Assembly (NCBI GenBank): GCA_031257075.1
Contig: JAIRPM010000147.1
Coordinates: 1-27,397 of the forward strand
Origin: Spirochaetaceae bacterium
GTDB taxonomy: Bacteria; Spirochaetota; Spirochaetia; Treponematales; Breznakiellaceae
Direction of reading: 5' to 3'
DNA: 27,397 bases
In this document: positions 15,482-25,094 of the stretch, piece after piece
Position numbering within the stretch: the stretch's first letter is position 1
Layout: each line of letters opens with the position of its first letter
Made by a program: the position numbers and the translations under genes
Notes under the pieces: model-generated
Seen by the model: the letters and a program-made list of their open reading frames with translations, nothing else
Database searches by the model: none
Told to the model about the DNA's origin: nothing

Positions 15482-15862
15482 ATGAAAAAACTTTTCGCGC
15501 TGCGCGGCGCTGTCCAAACATTGAACAACGCCGCGGACATCCGCGTTCAAGTTGCCGCGCTGTACCGCGAATTGCTGCATGCAAACAACCTTGCCGAAAG
15601 CGACATTGTTTCGCTTGTTTTTTCGGTAACGCCGGATTTGACCGCGCAAAACCCCTGCGCGGCGCTCAGACAAGAAGGCTATGCGGAAAATCTCGCGTTG
15701 TTTGCCGTACAAGAAGCGGCAACGGACGGTATGATGAACCATGTTATCCGCATATTGATTCACTGCTATATGGAAGAAAATGCCTCTCCGGCGCATGCGT
15801 ATATGAACGGCGCTGAAAAACTAAGGCCGGACAGAAAACTTCCAAAAGGAAGCGCTGATTAG
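15482..15862 (+). CDS. aroH: Monofunctional chorismate mutase, AroH type
   Basis: This 126-residue protein converts chorismate to prephenate, the branch point to phenylalanine and tyrosine. It matches the trimeric AroH family of Bacillus subtilis type (usual length about 120-127). By comparison with that enzyme, active-site residues are in place: Arg8 in LRGAV, Glu78 in VQEAA, Arg90 in HVIRILIH, Tyr107, and Arg115 in EKLRPD. The motif SVTPDL is also typical. It has no ACT domain. It lies 7 bases after fabZ, an odd but probably simple operon pairing. No Shine-Dalgarno is seen, so coupling to fabZ is likely. Its last three codons and stop (AGC GCT GAT TAG) lie inside copy C of the dispersed repeat. 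Confidence 0.9.
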   Translation: MKKLFALRGAVQTLNNAADIRVQVAALYRELLHANNLAESDIVSLVFSVTPDLTAQNPCAALRQEGYAENLALFAVQEAATDGMMNHVIRILIHCYMEENASPAHAYMNGAEKLRPDRKLPKGSAD

Positions 15863-15888
15863 CATCGAGTTAATCAGTATTGCCCTAA
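15850..15888 (+). repeat. Dispersed palindromic repeat, copy C, at the end of aroH
   Basis: It starts AAGCGCTGATTAG and ends TTGCCCTAA, matching the two ends of copy B with a shorter middle. CTGATTA (15854-15860) and TAATCAG (15870-15876) form a perfect 7-bp stem with a 9-base loop. It overlaps the aroH stop codon. Confidence 0.5.
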
Positions 15889-15906
15889 AAATCCAACCGC
15901 GTTTTC

Positions 15907-15935
15907 AGAAGTCTGCCGCAACTTCTATATTTTAA
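15907..15935 (+). terminator. Terminator of the fabZ-aroH operon
   Basis: AGAAGT (15907-15912) and ACTTCT (15921-15926) form a perfect 6-bp stem with an 8-base loop, followed by ATATTTTAA. It sits where the plus-strand operon meets the end of the convergent trkA. Confidence 0.45.
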
Positions 15936-17388
15936 CGCCGAAGTATTGTTCGATTTCTTTTATCTGGGTGTTCTTTGCGATAATAATAATGTTATCGCCG
16001 CTTTTGAAAACATAATCGCCGCGGGGAATAAATGAAAAGCCTTCGCGTTTAACAAGCATCACAAGGCCGCCTTCCGGCAGGCGGAAATTGAACACGGGTT
16101 TTCCGGCAAGCGGCGCTTCGGCTGTCAACGTGATTTCATAAATTCCGATAGACCCGTCGCCTACCGTATGGATTCCTTTTATACTCTCGCCTTTGATACG
16201 CGAAAGTATCGCGTCAACAACAACGGACACGGCAGGCACCACTACATCAATGCCGAGCCGCCGCGCAATTGACGCATATCCCGAACCGGAAACAACCGCT
16301 ATCGCATGTTTAACGCCTTTTGACTTTAGGTACAAACAAGAAATAATATTCATTTCCTGATGCCCTGTCGCCGTTACAATCAAATCGAGGCCGCCTATTT
16401 GTTCTTCGGCAACAAAATTTTCATCGGTAATATCTTCGTTCAGCACCAGCGCGTCAGGATATTCGGCTGAAAGCGTTTTGCACATTTCATAATCCTGTTC
16501 AATAAAGGTAATATGCCGGCGGCTTTTTTGTATAAATGATTTAAAAAACGAAAAAAATGACTGCGCCGTTTCGGTGAGAAGGTTTGTTTTTTTTGTTTCG
16601 TCATGAAACCCAAGCCCGTCGGCTATGAGCCTTCCGATTTTTGACGCGCCGACAATACCAACCGAGCGTATCGGTTTTTCCATCCGTCCCGCGAGTTGAA
16701 ATACTTTTTCACATTCATCACTTGAACATAAAATATAAACACGATCGTTACGCTGTATTTTTGTACCGCCCGATGGCAGAATGCTTTTACCATCCCGCTC
16801 TATCAGCGTAACAAGGCTTTCACCGCTGTGTTTTTTCCGCCAATCCATAAGCGACAAACCGTCCATAACGCTTCCTTTTTTTACATCAACAGAATTTAGT
16901 TCGAATTCGCTATGTGAAAAAGAAAGCACATCGCCCATTGCTCCATGTTCTATCGTGCGCAGCACTACACGCGCCGCTTCTACATCAGGATGGATAAAGT
17001 GGTCTATTCCTAAAAATTTCTTTTCTTCATGAATCATCCGGCGCATTTCTTTATTGCCCGATATTTTGAGCAATACATAATCTTCGTTATGCACCCGGGC
17101 TATTTTAATAAGATTCGCGTACCGCGATGCCGCAATGCCGCATATAATCATATTTTGCTCATCACTTTCCGTAACCGCGACAAGTACATGCGCCGCCGCT
17201 ATACCCGCTTCTTCGAGCACAGCAAGAGACGCGCCGTCGTTATTCAAAATAAGGCAGTCCAGCCTGCCGGAAACATGGCGGAAGCGGGTTTCATCTTTTT
17301 CGATAATACTTACATCGTGTTTTTCCGCCGTTAATTGCGCGGCCAGTTGATAGCCAACCTGCCCCGCCCCAATAATTATAACATGCAT
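15925..17388 (-). CDS. trkA: Trk potassium uptake regulatory subunit TrkA
   Basis: This 487-residue protein has the full TrkA layout: an NAD-binding Rossmann domain (1-130, GAGQVG at 7-12), a first TrkA-C domain (about 150-230), a second Rossmann domain (about 240-380, GASKIG at 247-252) and a second TrkA-C domain (about 400-487). It is the cytoplasmic gating subunit of a TrkH/TrkG potassium channel, whose gene is not in the window. An insert at about 261-291 (LLTETAQSFFSFFKSFIQKS) after the second glycine motif is hydrophobic-aromatic and longer than expected. Start is ATG 17388. There is no Shine-Dalgarno; an AT-rich TATAAA lies 8 bases upstream, so it may be leaderless. Confidence 0.93.
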   Translation of the reverse strand: MHVIIIGAGQVGYQLAAQLTAEKHDVSIIEKDETRFRHVSGRLDCLILNNDGASLAVLEEAGIAAAHVLVAVTESDEQNMIICGIAASRYANLIKIARVHNEDYVLLKISGNKEMRRMIHEEKKFLGIDHFIHPDVEAARVVLRTIEHGAMGDVLSFSHSEFELNSVDVKKGSVMDGLSLMDWRKKHSGESLVTLIERDGKSILPSGGTKIQRNDRVYILCSSDECEKVFQLAGRMEKPIRSVGIVGASKIGRLIADGLGFHDETKKTNLLTETAQSFFSFFKSFIQKSRRHITFIEQDYEMCKTLSAEYPDALVLNEDITDENFVAEEQIGGLDLIVTATGHQEMNIISCLYLKSKGVKHAIAVVSGSGYASIARRLGIDVVVPAVSVVVDAILSRIKGESIKGIHTVGDGSIGIYEITLTAEAPLAGKPVFNFRLPEGGLVMLVKREGFSFIPRGDYVFKSGDNIIIIAKNTQIKEIEQYFGVKI

Positions 17389-17396
17389 AATTTTAT

Positions 17397-17402
17397 TTTA
17401 TA
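17397..17402 (-). promoter_or_regulatory. -10-like box just before the trkA start
   Basis: TATAAA on the minus strand lies eight bases before ATG 17388, in an AT-rich stretch. No convincing -35 or Shine-Dalgarno is seen. It is a candidate leaderless promoter. Confidence 0.35.
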
Positions 17403-17444
17403 GAGCGTTTCCAATTAAGAATAGGCGGTTCTGAATGAACATCG

Positions 17445-17481
17445 CCTTAATAAAACAAGCCGCCCTCGCGGACGGCTTGTT
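17445..17481 (-). terminator. Intrinsic terminator of the glycine-rich lipoprotein gene
   Basis: AACAAGCCG and CGGCTTGTT (17454-17462 and 17473-17481) form a strong 9-bp stem. On the minus strand it is followed by TTTTATTAAG. It lies 17 bases past the stop codon at 17499. Confidence 0.75.
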
Positions 17482-17498
17482 ATTAAAAAATATGCTGG

Positions 17499-20150
<2,652 letters not shown>

Positions 20151-20198
20151 TGTTTTCTCCTTATATAATAAATAAATAAACAAAAATCGTTGTTTGTG

Positions 20199-20273
20199 GC
20201 CTGTTAAGGAAGCACTGATTGCACCATTCCTTAACAATTAAAGGACGGCGCACTCAACGTTGCCCTAACAGGC
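20199..20273 (+). repeat. Dispersed palindromic repeat, copy B, 75-bp element with terminal inverted repeats
   Basis: The ends GCCTGTTA (20199-20206) and TAACAGGC (20266-20273) are perfectly inverted. Inside, GTTAAGGAA and TTCCTTAAC (20203-20211 and 20227-20235) form a perfect 9-bp stem. The core AAGCACTGATTGCACCATTC matches copy A, and the end GTTGCCCTAA matches copies C and D. It lies upstream of the lipoprotein gene and would be in its leader if transcribed from 20625. Confidence 0.7.
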
Positions 20274-20480
20274 TTCCACCGTTGGGCAGGCTGTTTTCAC
20301 CATGCCCGTTCTTTATATTACGGTTTCCATGCCTTCTCTGCCGGAAACATCCGCGCCGCGCAACCCATTATGGCGGATGCGCAGACCTAATGGGCGGCGC
20401 GCGGAGAGCATTAACAATATTACGTGAAAGAGGCTGTACACGACCTGAAAATACGCCGTAACAGCCGGTTTTAACAACTA

Positions 20481-20496
20481 GGGGGGGGGGGGGGGG
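20481..20496. repeat. G16 homopolymer tract
   Basis: Sixteen consecutive G (plus strand), preceded by AACTA and followed by ACAATT. Treponema genomes use poly-G tracts of variable length in promoters and gene starts for phase variation. Here it lies between a minus-strand promoter and the lipoprotein gene. A sequencing or assembly error at such a tract is also possible. Confidence 0.9.
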
Positions 20497-20503
20497 ACAA
20501 TTT

Positions 20504-20520
20504 GCGCGCAACCCGCGCGC
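20504..20520. repeat. GC hairpin next to the G16 tract
   Basis: GCGCGC (20504-20509) and GCGCGC (20515-20520) flank a 5-base loop, 7 bases from the homopolymer. It may be a stable structure in the leader RNA. Confidence 0.5.
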
Positions 20521-20624
20521 CGTAAAAATGGCCGCCGCCCCCCGCCTTGGCACAAACGCCATGCCCTCAGAGCCGGAACCGTGCTGCCGCCTGAAAATCC
20601 TCCCATTGGGTACTCCATACTTCC

Positions 20625-20653
20625 AATATACCAACCTCCACGCTTCCTGTCAA
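20625..20653 (-). promoter_or_regulatory. Consensus-like promoter upstream of the G16 tract
   Basis: On the minus strand TTGACA (20648-20653) and TATATT (20625-20630) are separated by exactly 17 bases. The first convincing gene downstream is the lipoprotein at 20150, which would give a leader of about 470 bases holding the homopolymer and repeat B. Confidence 0.6.
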
Positions 20654-20693
20654 GAACTTTGTACATTCCAACTACTTATTTCCGATGTTAAAG

Positions 20694-20945
20694 TTATTCA
20701 TTCCGGTAAAGCAGTTCGTATCTGTTTTCACCGGGCCGGTACACCGCTTCCCATTCCACGTTCAGCCCTCGCAGCAATTCCGCCAAATTGCCGGTTTCTT
20801 CAACATCCACCTCGGCGGCATAGCCGCAGGAAGAACTTAAACTTCTAGGAACGGGAATTATTACGCAAGGCAGCCCTCGTTCTTTGCCGGCCGCCTCCAA
20901 AAACAGGGCGGAACTCACCGAATAGAAAGTAACAAGCAGCCGCAA
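20694..20945 (-). CDS. DUF3343 protein (putative Se/S carrier-like)
   Basis: This 83-residue protein carries the DUF3343 pattern: an N-terminal strand with LVTFYSVSSALFLEAAGKERG, then CVIIPVPRSLSSSCGYAAEV, where the PR..SSSCG segment with its Cys is the family hallmark. DUF3343 has been described as a putative selenium or sulfur carrier-like domain and is often found near selenium metabolism genes; none is seen here. No signal peptide. The start is TTG 20945, supported by AAGGAAGG a few bases upstream. It lies about 100 bases after the Lnb-like gene on the same strand, with repeat copy D between them. Confidence 0.75.
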   Translation of the reverse strand: MRLLVTFYSVSSALFLEAAGKERGLPCVIIPVPRSLSSSCGYAAEVDVEETGNLAELLRGLNVEWEAVYRPGENRYELLYRNE

Positions 20946-20998
20946 ATCAGCCTTCCTTTTTTAACGCGCCGGCCCATCGCAGCCTTCAACGGTTTTTA

Positions 20999-21043
20999 CG
21001 CTGATTAGGGTAACTCTTGTTGAATTGACACTAATTAGCGCTT
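20999..21043 (-). repeat. Dispersed palindromic repeat, copy D, directly after the Lnb-like gene
   Basis: On the minus strand it starts AAGCGCTAATTAG immediately after the TGA stop of the gene ending at 21044 and includes GTTACCCTAATCAGCG. The outer 10-base arms (20999-21008, 21031-21040) pair with one mismatch. The ends match copies B and C; the middle has diverged. Confidence 0.5.
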
Positions 21044-22339
21044 TCATTGTGAACTGTTTTTGACCGGGCGGGATAATTTTAGCAGGCGGGTTCCGGCAAA
21101 ACTGAGTATAAAGGCGGAAGGCATCACCATAATAAGCGTTAAATAATTTACCTGAAAATATTCAGGAGACACTTTTACAAGAATAGTAACCCCGGCAGCC
21201 AAAAACACATACGTCCATACTGTTTTAAGCGCTGTTTCACATACAAAAATGGTTTTTTGTTTTTTGGCAAAGCCGCTCGCAAGCCCGAAGGGAACAACGG
21301 TAAGCAGCAATGGATTCATAAATACAACATTTATATTATCATAAGTATATATATGATTTGAAAAGAATGCCGCATAAAAAAGCAATGTCCCGCATATTCC
21401 CAAAAACAAGCCCCAAAATGCCTGCGCTATCCCCAATAGCCGCCGCTTGCTTTTTGACGCGGGCATAAAGAAACGGCGCAGGAGCATAAAAGCAAACAGC
21501 AGCGCTATGCCCGCTCCCACGCCGGCGCCAGGTATATATGCGCGGGGCTGATTGTACAGCGGAAGTTTACGGCCTTTTGATACATTAACAGTTTCAACAC
21601 CGCTTACAAGCCTCACCGTTTCGCCATCTTCATTTGAAAACCAAAAGTCCGCAGCATTGCGGCAGAATTCTTCCGGCAAAAACATTTCTTTAGATTTAAC
21701 CGGAGGAGTATCAATATTCTGTCCCATAATAAAATTAAGAAGCCAGTAGAGCGTTGGCGAACGGTACAGATGCCGGTTTGCATGAGCGCGGACAGTAATT
21801 CGGCCGGTTTCATTTGCGTAGCGTTCGAGAAAACGCCCTTCAAGTATATCGTCCAGTAATAACATCACGCGGGTAACACAGTTGTCGGTAAATATTTTGT
21901 AATAGTAGCGGCGGTTTTCAGGAAGCGCATTCCAATCCAAAAAATCAACCATTGCTTCTTTTTGCTTCGCGCTTAAATTGAGTGTATAAAAAGTAATATC
22001 ACGGTTGTTTTGTATATACCAGTCAATATCGGAATTCGCGTCGCGTACCATCATAGTATAGTACCAGTTGCCGGCAATCAAATTCCGATAAAAATGTTCA
22101 GCCTGAAAAGAAAACACGCCGTAATCATAGAGCAGTGATTTGCCGGTAAGCGCGTTTTCGACAATTATGCCAAGATGCCCCCACCATGTAAAAAATTCGT
22201 CGCCTACGCCGATTTCGACAAGTTTTATCGTAAGATAATCCCCCCGCCTTTGCAGTTTTCCCTCATTCAGCGCTTCAACTGCCCGCACGGAAAAAAACAT
22301 ACATACAACAATAAAAAAAACAATGGGACAACGCTTCAT
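21044..22339 (-). CDS. Lnb/DUF4105-like membrane protein, candidate lipoprotein N-acyltransferase
   Basis: This is a 431-residue protein: signal peptide (MKRCPIVFFIVVCMFFSVRA), an exported domain (about 30-270), then about five membrane helices (275-425). The exported domain matches the DUF4105 (Lnb N-terminal) pattern: TWWGHLGIIVEN with His55, and FTDNCVTR with Cys154, spaced as a His/Cys active site. In Bacteroidetes, Lnb adds the N-terminal acyl chain to lipoproteins. Whether this protein does the same is inference; many DUF4105 proteins are untested. The length and helical tail fit. ATG 22339 has no Shine-Dalgarno; TATGGT lies six bases upstream. It precedes the DUF3343 gene and might share its transcript. 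Confidence 0.72.
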   Translation of the reverse strand: MKRCPIVFFIVVCMFFSVRAVEALNEGKLQRRGDYLTIKLVEIGVGDEFFTWWGHLGIIVENALTGKSLLYDYGVFSFQAEHFYRNLIAGNWYYTMMVRDANSDIDWYIQNNRDITFYTLNLSAKQKEAMVDFLDWNALPENRRYYYKIFTDNCVTRVMLLLDDILEGRFLERYANETGRITVRAHANRHLYRSPTLYWLLNFIMGQNIDTPPVKSKEMFLPEEFCRNAADFWFSNEDGETVRLVSGVETVNVSKGRKLPLYNQPRAYIPGAGVGAGIALLFAFMLLRRFFMPASKSKRRLLGIAQAFWGLFLGICGTLLFYAAFFSNHIYTYDNINVVFMNPLLLTVVPFGLASGFAKKQKTIFVCETALKTVWTYVFLAAGVTILVKVSPEYFQVNYLTLIMVMPSAFILSFAGTRLLKLSRPVKNSSQ

Positions 22340-22345
22340 ATTTTA

Positions 22346-22351
22346 ACCATA
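22346..22351 (-). promoter_or_regulatory. Possible -10 box before the Lnb-like gene
   Basis: TATGGT on the minus strand lies six bases before ATG 22339. The -35 region is unclear, so this is the weakest member of the leaderless set. Confidence 0.25.
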
Positions 22352-22396
22352 CCGCAATAGCGCGTCTAACGAAAGCCGCCCTGCGGCATGCTTGCC

Positions 22397-22425
22397 TAGA
22401 CAAAAAATACGGAAAGAACTACAAT
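22397..22425 (+). promoter_or_regulatory. Promoter of tRNA-Glu
   Basis: TAGACA (22397-22402) and TACAAT (22420-22425) are separated by 17 bases; the transcript would start about 12 bases before the tRNA. The bases around it (GCCTAGACAAAAAA) closely resemble the promoter at 26607-26635. Confidence 0.6.
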
Positions 22426-22444
22426 AACACATCCAAAAGCATCC

Positions 22445-22516
22445 GGTCCCTTCGTCTATCGGTTAGGACAAAAGATTCTCAATCTTTAAAGACGGGTTCA
22501 ATTCCCGTAGGGACTA
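22445..22516 (+). tRNA. tRNA-Glu, anticodon CTC
   Basis: This is a 72-base cloverleaf. The acceptor stem is GGTCCCT with AGGGACT (the first pair is G-U) and discriminator A, the D-arm holds CGGTTAGG, and the anticodon stem AAAGA/TCTTT encloses TTCTCAA (anticodon CTC, reads GAG). The T-arm is GGGTTCAATTCCC. CCA is not encoded. It is convergent with ftsH, with 25 bases between. Confidence 0.93.
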
Positions 22517-22541
22517 ACACTCGCGCTAACTACCGTCCGCT

Positions 22542-24494
22542 CTACACTGTTTCCTGCTGTTCACCGTCCGCCGCGACAAGCGCCTTGAATTCCTTTTCGT
22601 CAAGGGTTTCTTTTTCGAGGAGTATTGCGGCGATGTTTTCCAGCAGCGGGCGGTTTTCGCGGAGTTTATCCAGCACATAGGCGTACTGCCGCCCCATCAT
22701 GCGGGCGATGTCCTCGTCAACATACTGCTGAGTCGCCTCCGAAAATTCGCGGGTAAAAGCCGGTTCCTGCGGTTCCGCGCCGTTCGGCCCGGCAAGCATA
22801 CCCGCGCCCCGCTTGGTGAGCGCCACGTTCTTGAAGCGCTCGCTCATCCCAAAGTCCGTTATCATACGGCGGGCTATGTCGGTCGCTTTAAGCAGGTCGT
22901 TTGCCGCCCCTGTGGAAATCTTGCCGAATATGATTTCCTCGGCGGCTCTCCCGCCAAGGCACACGTTGATTTTGCCCAGAAGTTCATCCTCGCTTATGAT
23001 AAACCGGTCTTCCACCGGCATTTGCAGCGTATAGCCGAGCGCCCCAAAGCCCCTCGGCACTATCGAAATCTTTTGCACCGGGTCGGAACCGGGCGTGAAC
23101 GCCGCGATAAGGGCGTGCCCCGTTTCGTGGTAGGCTATCACTTTCCGTTCTTCGGGGTTGATAACGCGGTTCTTTTTTTGCAAGCCGGCAACGGTTTTTT
23201 CGATAGCCTCGCTAAAATCAGCCTGAGAGACGAGCCTGCGCCCGGCGCGGACGGCAAGGAGCGCCGCTTCGTTCACGATGTTGGCAAGGTCGGCGCCGGC
23301 AAAACCGGAGGTACCCCGCGCCACAGACGCCAAGTCTACACCGGGGTCGAGTTTTACATCCTTTGAATGAATTTTGAGTATAGCCTCGCGCCCCGACAGG
23401 TCGGGACGGTCAACAAGCACTTGCCTGTCGAAACGGCCGGGGCGGAGGAGCGCCGCGTCAAGCACATCGGGGCGGTTTGTCGCCGCCAAAATGATAAGCC
23501 CGCTGGACGCGTCAAAGCCGTCCATTTCCACAAGCAACTGGTTGAGGGTTTGCTCGCGCTCGTCATTGCCGGAAAAGTTGTTAAAGCGGCTTTTGCCGAT
23601 GGCGTCCAGTTCGTCAATAAAGATGATGCACGGCGCTTTTTCCCGCGCCTGCTTAAAGAGGTCGCGCACACGCGCCGCCCCCACGCCGACAAACATTTCC
23701 ACAAAATCCGCGCCGCTCATACGGAAAAAGCAGACACCCGCCTCTCCGGCAACGGCGCGCGCCAGCAGCGTTTTACCGGTGCCCGGCGGACCTACAAGCA
23801 GCACCCCTTTGGGAATTTTGCCGCCTATCTCGGTATATTTTTTCGGGCTTTTCAAAAAATCGACAACTTCCACAAGTTCGTCTTTCGCCTCGTCCACGCC
23901 GGCGACATCAACAAAACGGGTTTTTACATCCCCCTCGGCGACAATCACGGCGCGGTTCTGCCCTATCGAGAGGACGCCGCCCATCGCGCCGCCCATGCGC
24001 TTCATCACAAAGCGCCAAATCAAAAAGAAAAACAGGATGGGCAGTATCCATGTAAAGAAAAAACCGAACAGCGCGTTGCCCTCGCGGGAGACGGCAAAGT
24101 ATTCAACGTTTTTGGAGTCCAAAAGCGTGATGATAGCGGGGTCATTGAGCGGCACGGTACGGTAGTAGTTGCCGGGGCTCGTGTAGCGGAGATTTTGCGG
24201 TATTTTGAAGAGGTTTTGCGGAGAAGTTTTATTGGTATAGCCGATAAAAAAACTCTCGCTCATTTCCACGCGGACGATTTCACCGGCTTCGATTTTCTGT
24301 TTGAATTCAGAATACGGGATAGGCGGGTTTACATTGTTGGTAAAAATGTAATTAAAAATGCTGATGCCGAAAAACAGCACCAGCACATACACAAGCGAAA
24401 ACTTCCAGCCCCCGCCCATTTTTTTAGGGTCAGGAAGTTTGGGGCCGCCCGGGCCTCCAAAGTTGAAAAACCCGCCCTGTTTGTCATTATTCAT
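22542..24494 (-). CDS. ftsH: ATP-dependent zinc metalloprotease FtsH
   Basis: This 650-residue membrane-bound AAA+ protease degrades membrane and unstable regulatory proteins. In order it has a Gly-rich cytoplasmic start, TM1 (about 32-52), a periplasmic domain, TM2 (about 143-163), and the AAA domain with Walker A GPPGTGKT (235-242), pore loop FVGVG (268-272), Walker B IIFIDE (290-295) and second region of homology ATNRPDVLDAALLRPGRFDR (338-357). The zinc protease motif HETGH is at 456-460. ATG 24494 is chosen: translation from the in-frame ATG at 24524 would read through a -10-like TATACT at 24502-24507. No Shine-Dalgarno is visible. It stands alone; moaC ends 102 bases upstream. Confidence 0.96.
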   Translation of the reverse strand: MNNDKQGGFFNFGGPGGPKLPDPKKMGGGWKFSLVYVLVLFFGISIFNYIFTNNVNPPIPYSEFKQKIEAGEIVRVEMSESFFIGYTNKTSPQNLFKIPQNLRYTSPGNYYRTVPLNDPAIITLLDSKNVEYFAVSREGNALFGFFFTWILPILFFFLIWRFVMKRMGGAMGGVLSIGQNRAVIVAEGDVKTRFVDVAGVDEAKDELVEVVDFLKSPKKYTEIGGKIPKGVLLVGPPGTGKTLLARAVAGEAGVCFFRMSGADFVEMFVGVGAARVRDLFKQAREKAPCIIFIDELDAIGKSRFNNFSGNDEREQTLNQLLVEMDGFDASSGLIILAATNRPDVLDAALLRPGRFDRQVLVDRPDLSGREAILKIHSKDVKLDPGVDLASVARGTSGFAGADLANIVNEAALLAVRAGRRLVSQADFSEAIEKTVAGLQKKNRVINPEERKVIAYHETGHALIAAFTPGSDPVQKISIVPRGFGALGYTLQMPVEDRFIISEDELLGKINVCLGGRAAEEIIFGKISTGAANDLLKATDIARRMITDFGMSERFKNVALTKRGAGMLAGPNGAEPQEPAFTREFSEATQQYVDEDIARMMGRQYAYVLDKLRENRPLLENIAAILLEKETLDEKEFKALVAADGEQQETV

Positions 24495-24501
24495 ATCTAC
24501 A

Positions 24502-24507
24502 AGTATA
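24502..24507 (-). promoter_or_regulatory. -10 box seven bases before the ftsH ATG
   Basis: TATACT on the minus strand ends seven bases before ATG 24494. The -35 region is weak (TGCCCA at 17 bases). With no Shine-Dalgarno present, a leaderless ftsH mRNA is likely. CAGTGGGCG occurs twice just upstream (24508-24537). Confidence 0.4.
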
Positions 24508-24596
24508 CAGTGGGCGGCAGGCAATGGGCAGTGGGCGTTGAGGCAGTCGTGTTTATCTTCTATTTCCGCCTAATGCTTATGCCGGCTTTAATTTCC

Positions 24597-25094
24597 TTAA
24601 GAGACATAATGTCCTGATTTTCCGCCTGATTTTTCCAATAAGCGTATGTTGTTTATCACCATAGCGCGATCAACCGCTTTGCACATATCGTAGATAGTAA
24701 GCAGCGCGGCCGATACACCGGTAAGCGCTTCCATTTCCGCGCCGGTCTTGGCGGACAGGCTCACTTCGCACCGCGCTTCTACAGCGTTTCTACCGGCATT
24801 TATATTAAAATCAACCGAACAGGCATCAAAGTTGAGCGAATGGCAGAGCGGGATAATGTGCGCTGTTTTTTTTGCCGCCATAATGCCGGCTATGCGGGCA
24901 ACGCCCAGAACATCGCCCTTTTTTGCCGTGCCGGTAACAATCGCGTTGAACGCGGCATCATTCATCACAATTTCGCCTGCCGCCGCCGCGGAACGCGTGG
25001 TAACGGATTTTTCCCCCACATCAACCATTACGGCGTTACCGTGTTTATCAAAATGATTGAGAGCGCCGTCCGCCGGCGCGGCATTACCGCTCAT
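24597..25094 (-). CDS. moaC: Cyclic pyranopterin monophosphate synthase MoaC
   Basis: This 165-residue protein is a full-length MoaC, which with MoaA turns GTP into cyclic pyranopterin monophosphate, the first step of molybdenum (or tungsten) cofactor synthesis. Typical motifs are MVDVGEKSVTTRSA, KKTAHIIPLCHSL and MEALTGVSAALLTIYDMCKAVD, which holds the catalytic Asp/Lys (about Asp136, Lys139). The start is set at ATG 25094, overlapping the upstream stop as ATGA, so translation is coupled; a TTG or ATG further up would only add non-family residues. No other moa or moe gene is nearby, so the pathway must be completed elsewhere. Its pairing with a secreted FN3-like protein has no evident metabolic reason. 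Confidence 0.94.
   Translation of the reverse strand: MSGNAAPADGALNHFDKHGNAVMVDVGEKSVTTRSAAAAGEIVMNDAAFNAIVTGTAKKGDVLGVARIAGIMAAKKTAHIIPLCHSLNFDACSVDFNINAGRNAVEARCEVSLSAKTGAEMEALTGVSAALLTIYDMCKAVDRAMVINNIRLLEKSGGKSGHYVS

Larger units (their letters stand above)
20151..20693. other. 543-base gap without a convincing gene
   Basis: It holds, from left, an AT-rich leader before the lipoprotein gene, the 75-bp repeat element (20199-20273), an inverted repeat CCCATTA/TAATGGG (20364-20370 and 20388-20394), a G16 run, a GC hairpin, and a strong minus-strand promoter (20625-20653). Short open frames cross it on both strands but have no family likeness and no usable ribosome site. Confidence 0.6.

Noticed and set aside
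20368..20666. Two minus-strand open frames over the G16 tract that could form a phase-variable gene
   Set aside because: Neither frame has family likeness, and the ATG near the promoter lacks a Shine-Dalgarno. The peptide is Arg/Pro-rich with no signal peptide. A broken gene cannot be excluded but is not supported.
23367..24617. 416-residue open frame on the plus strand across ftsH
   Set aside because: It is fully antisense to a certain ftsH with all motifs, has basic low-complexity content and no family likeness.
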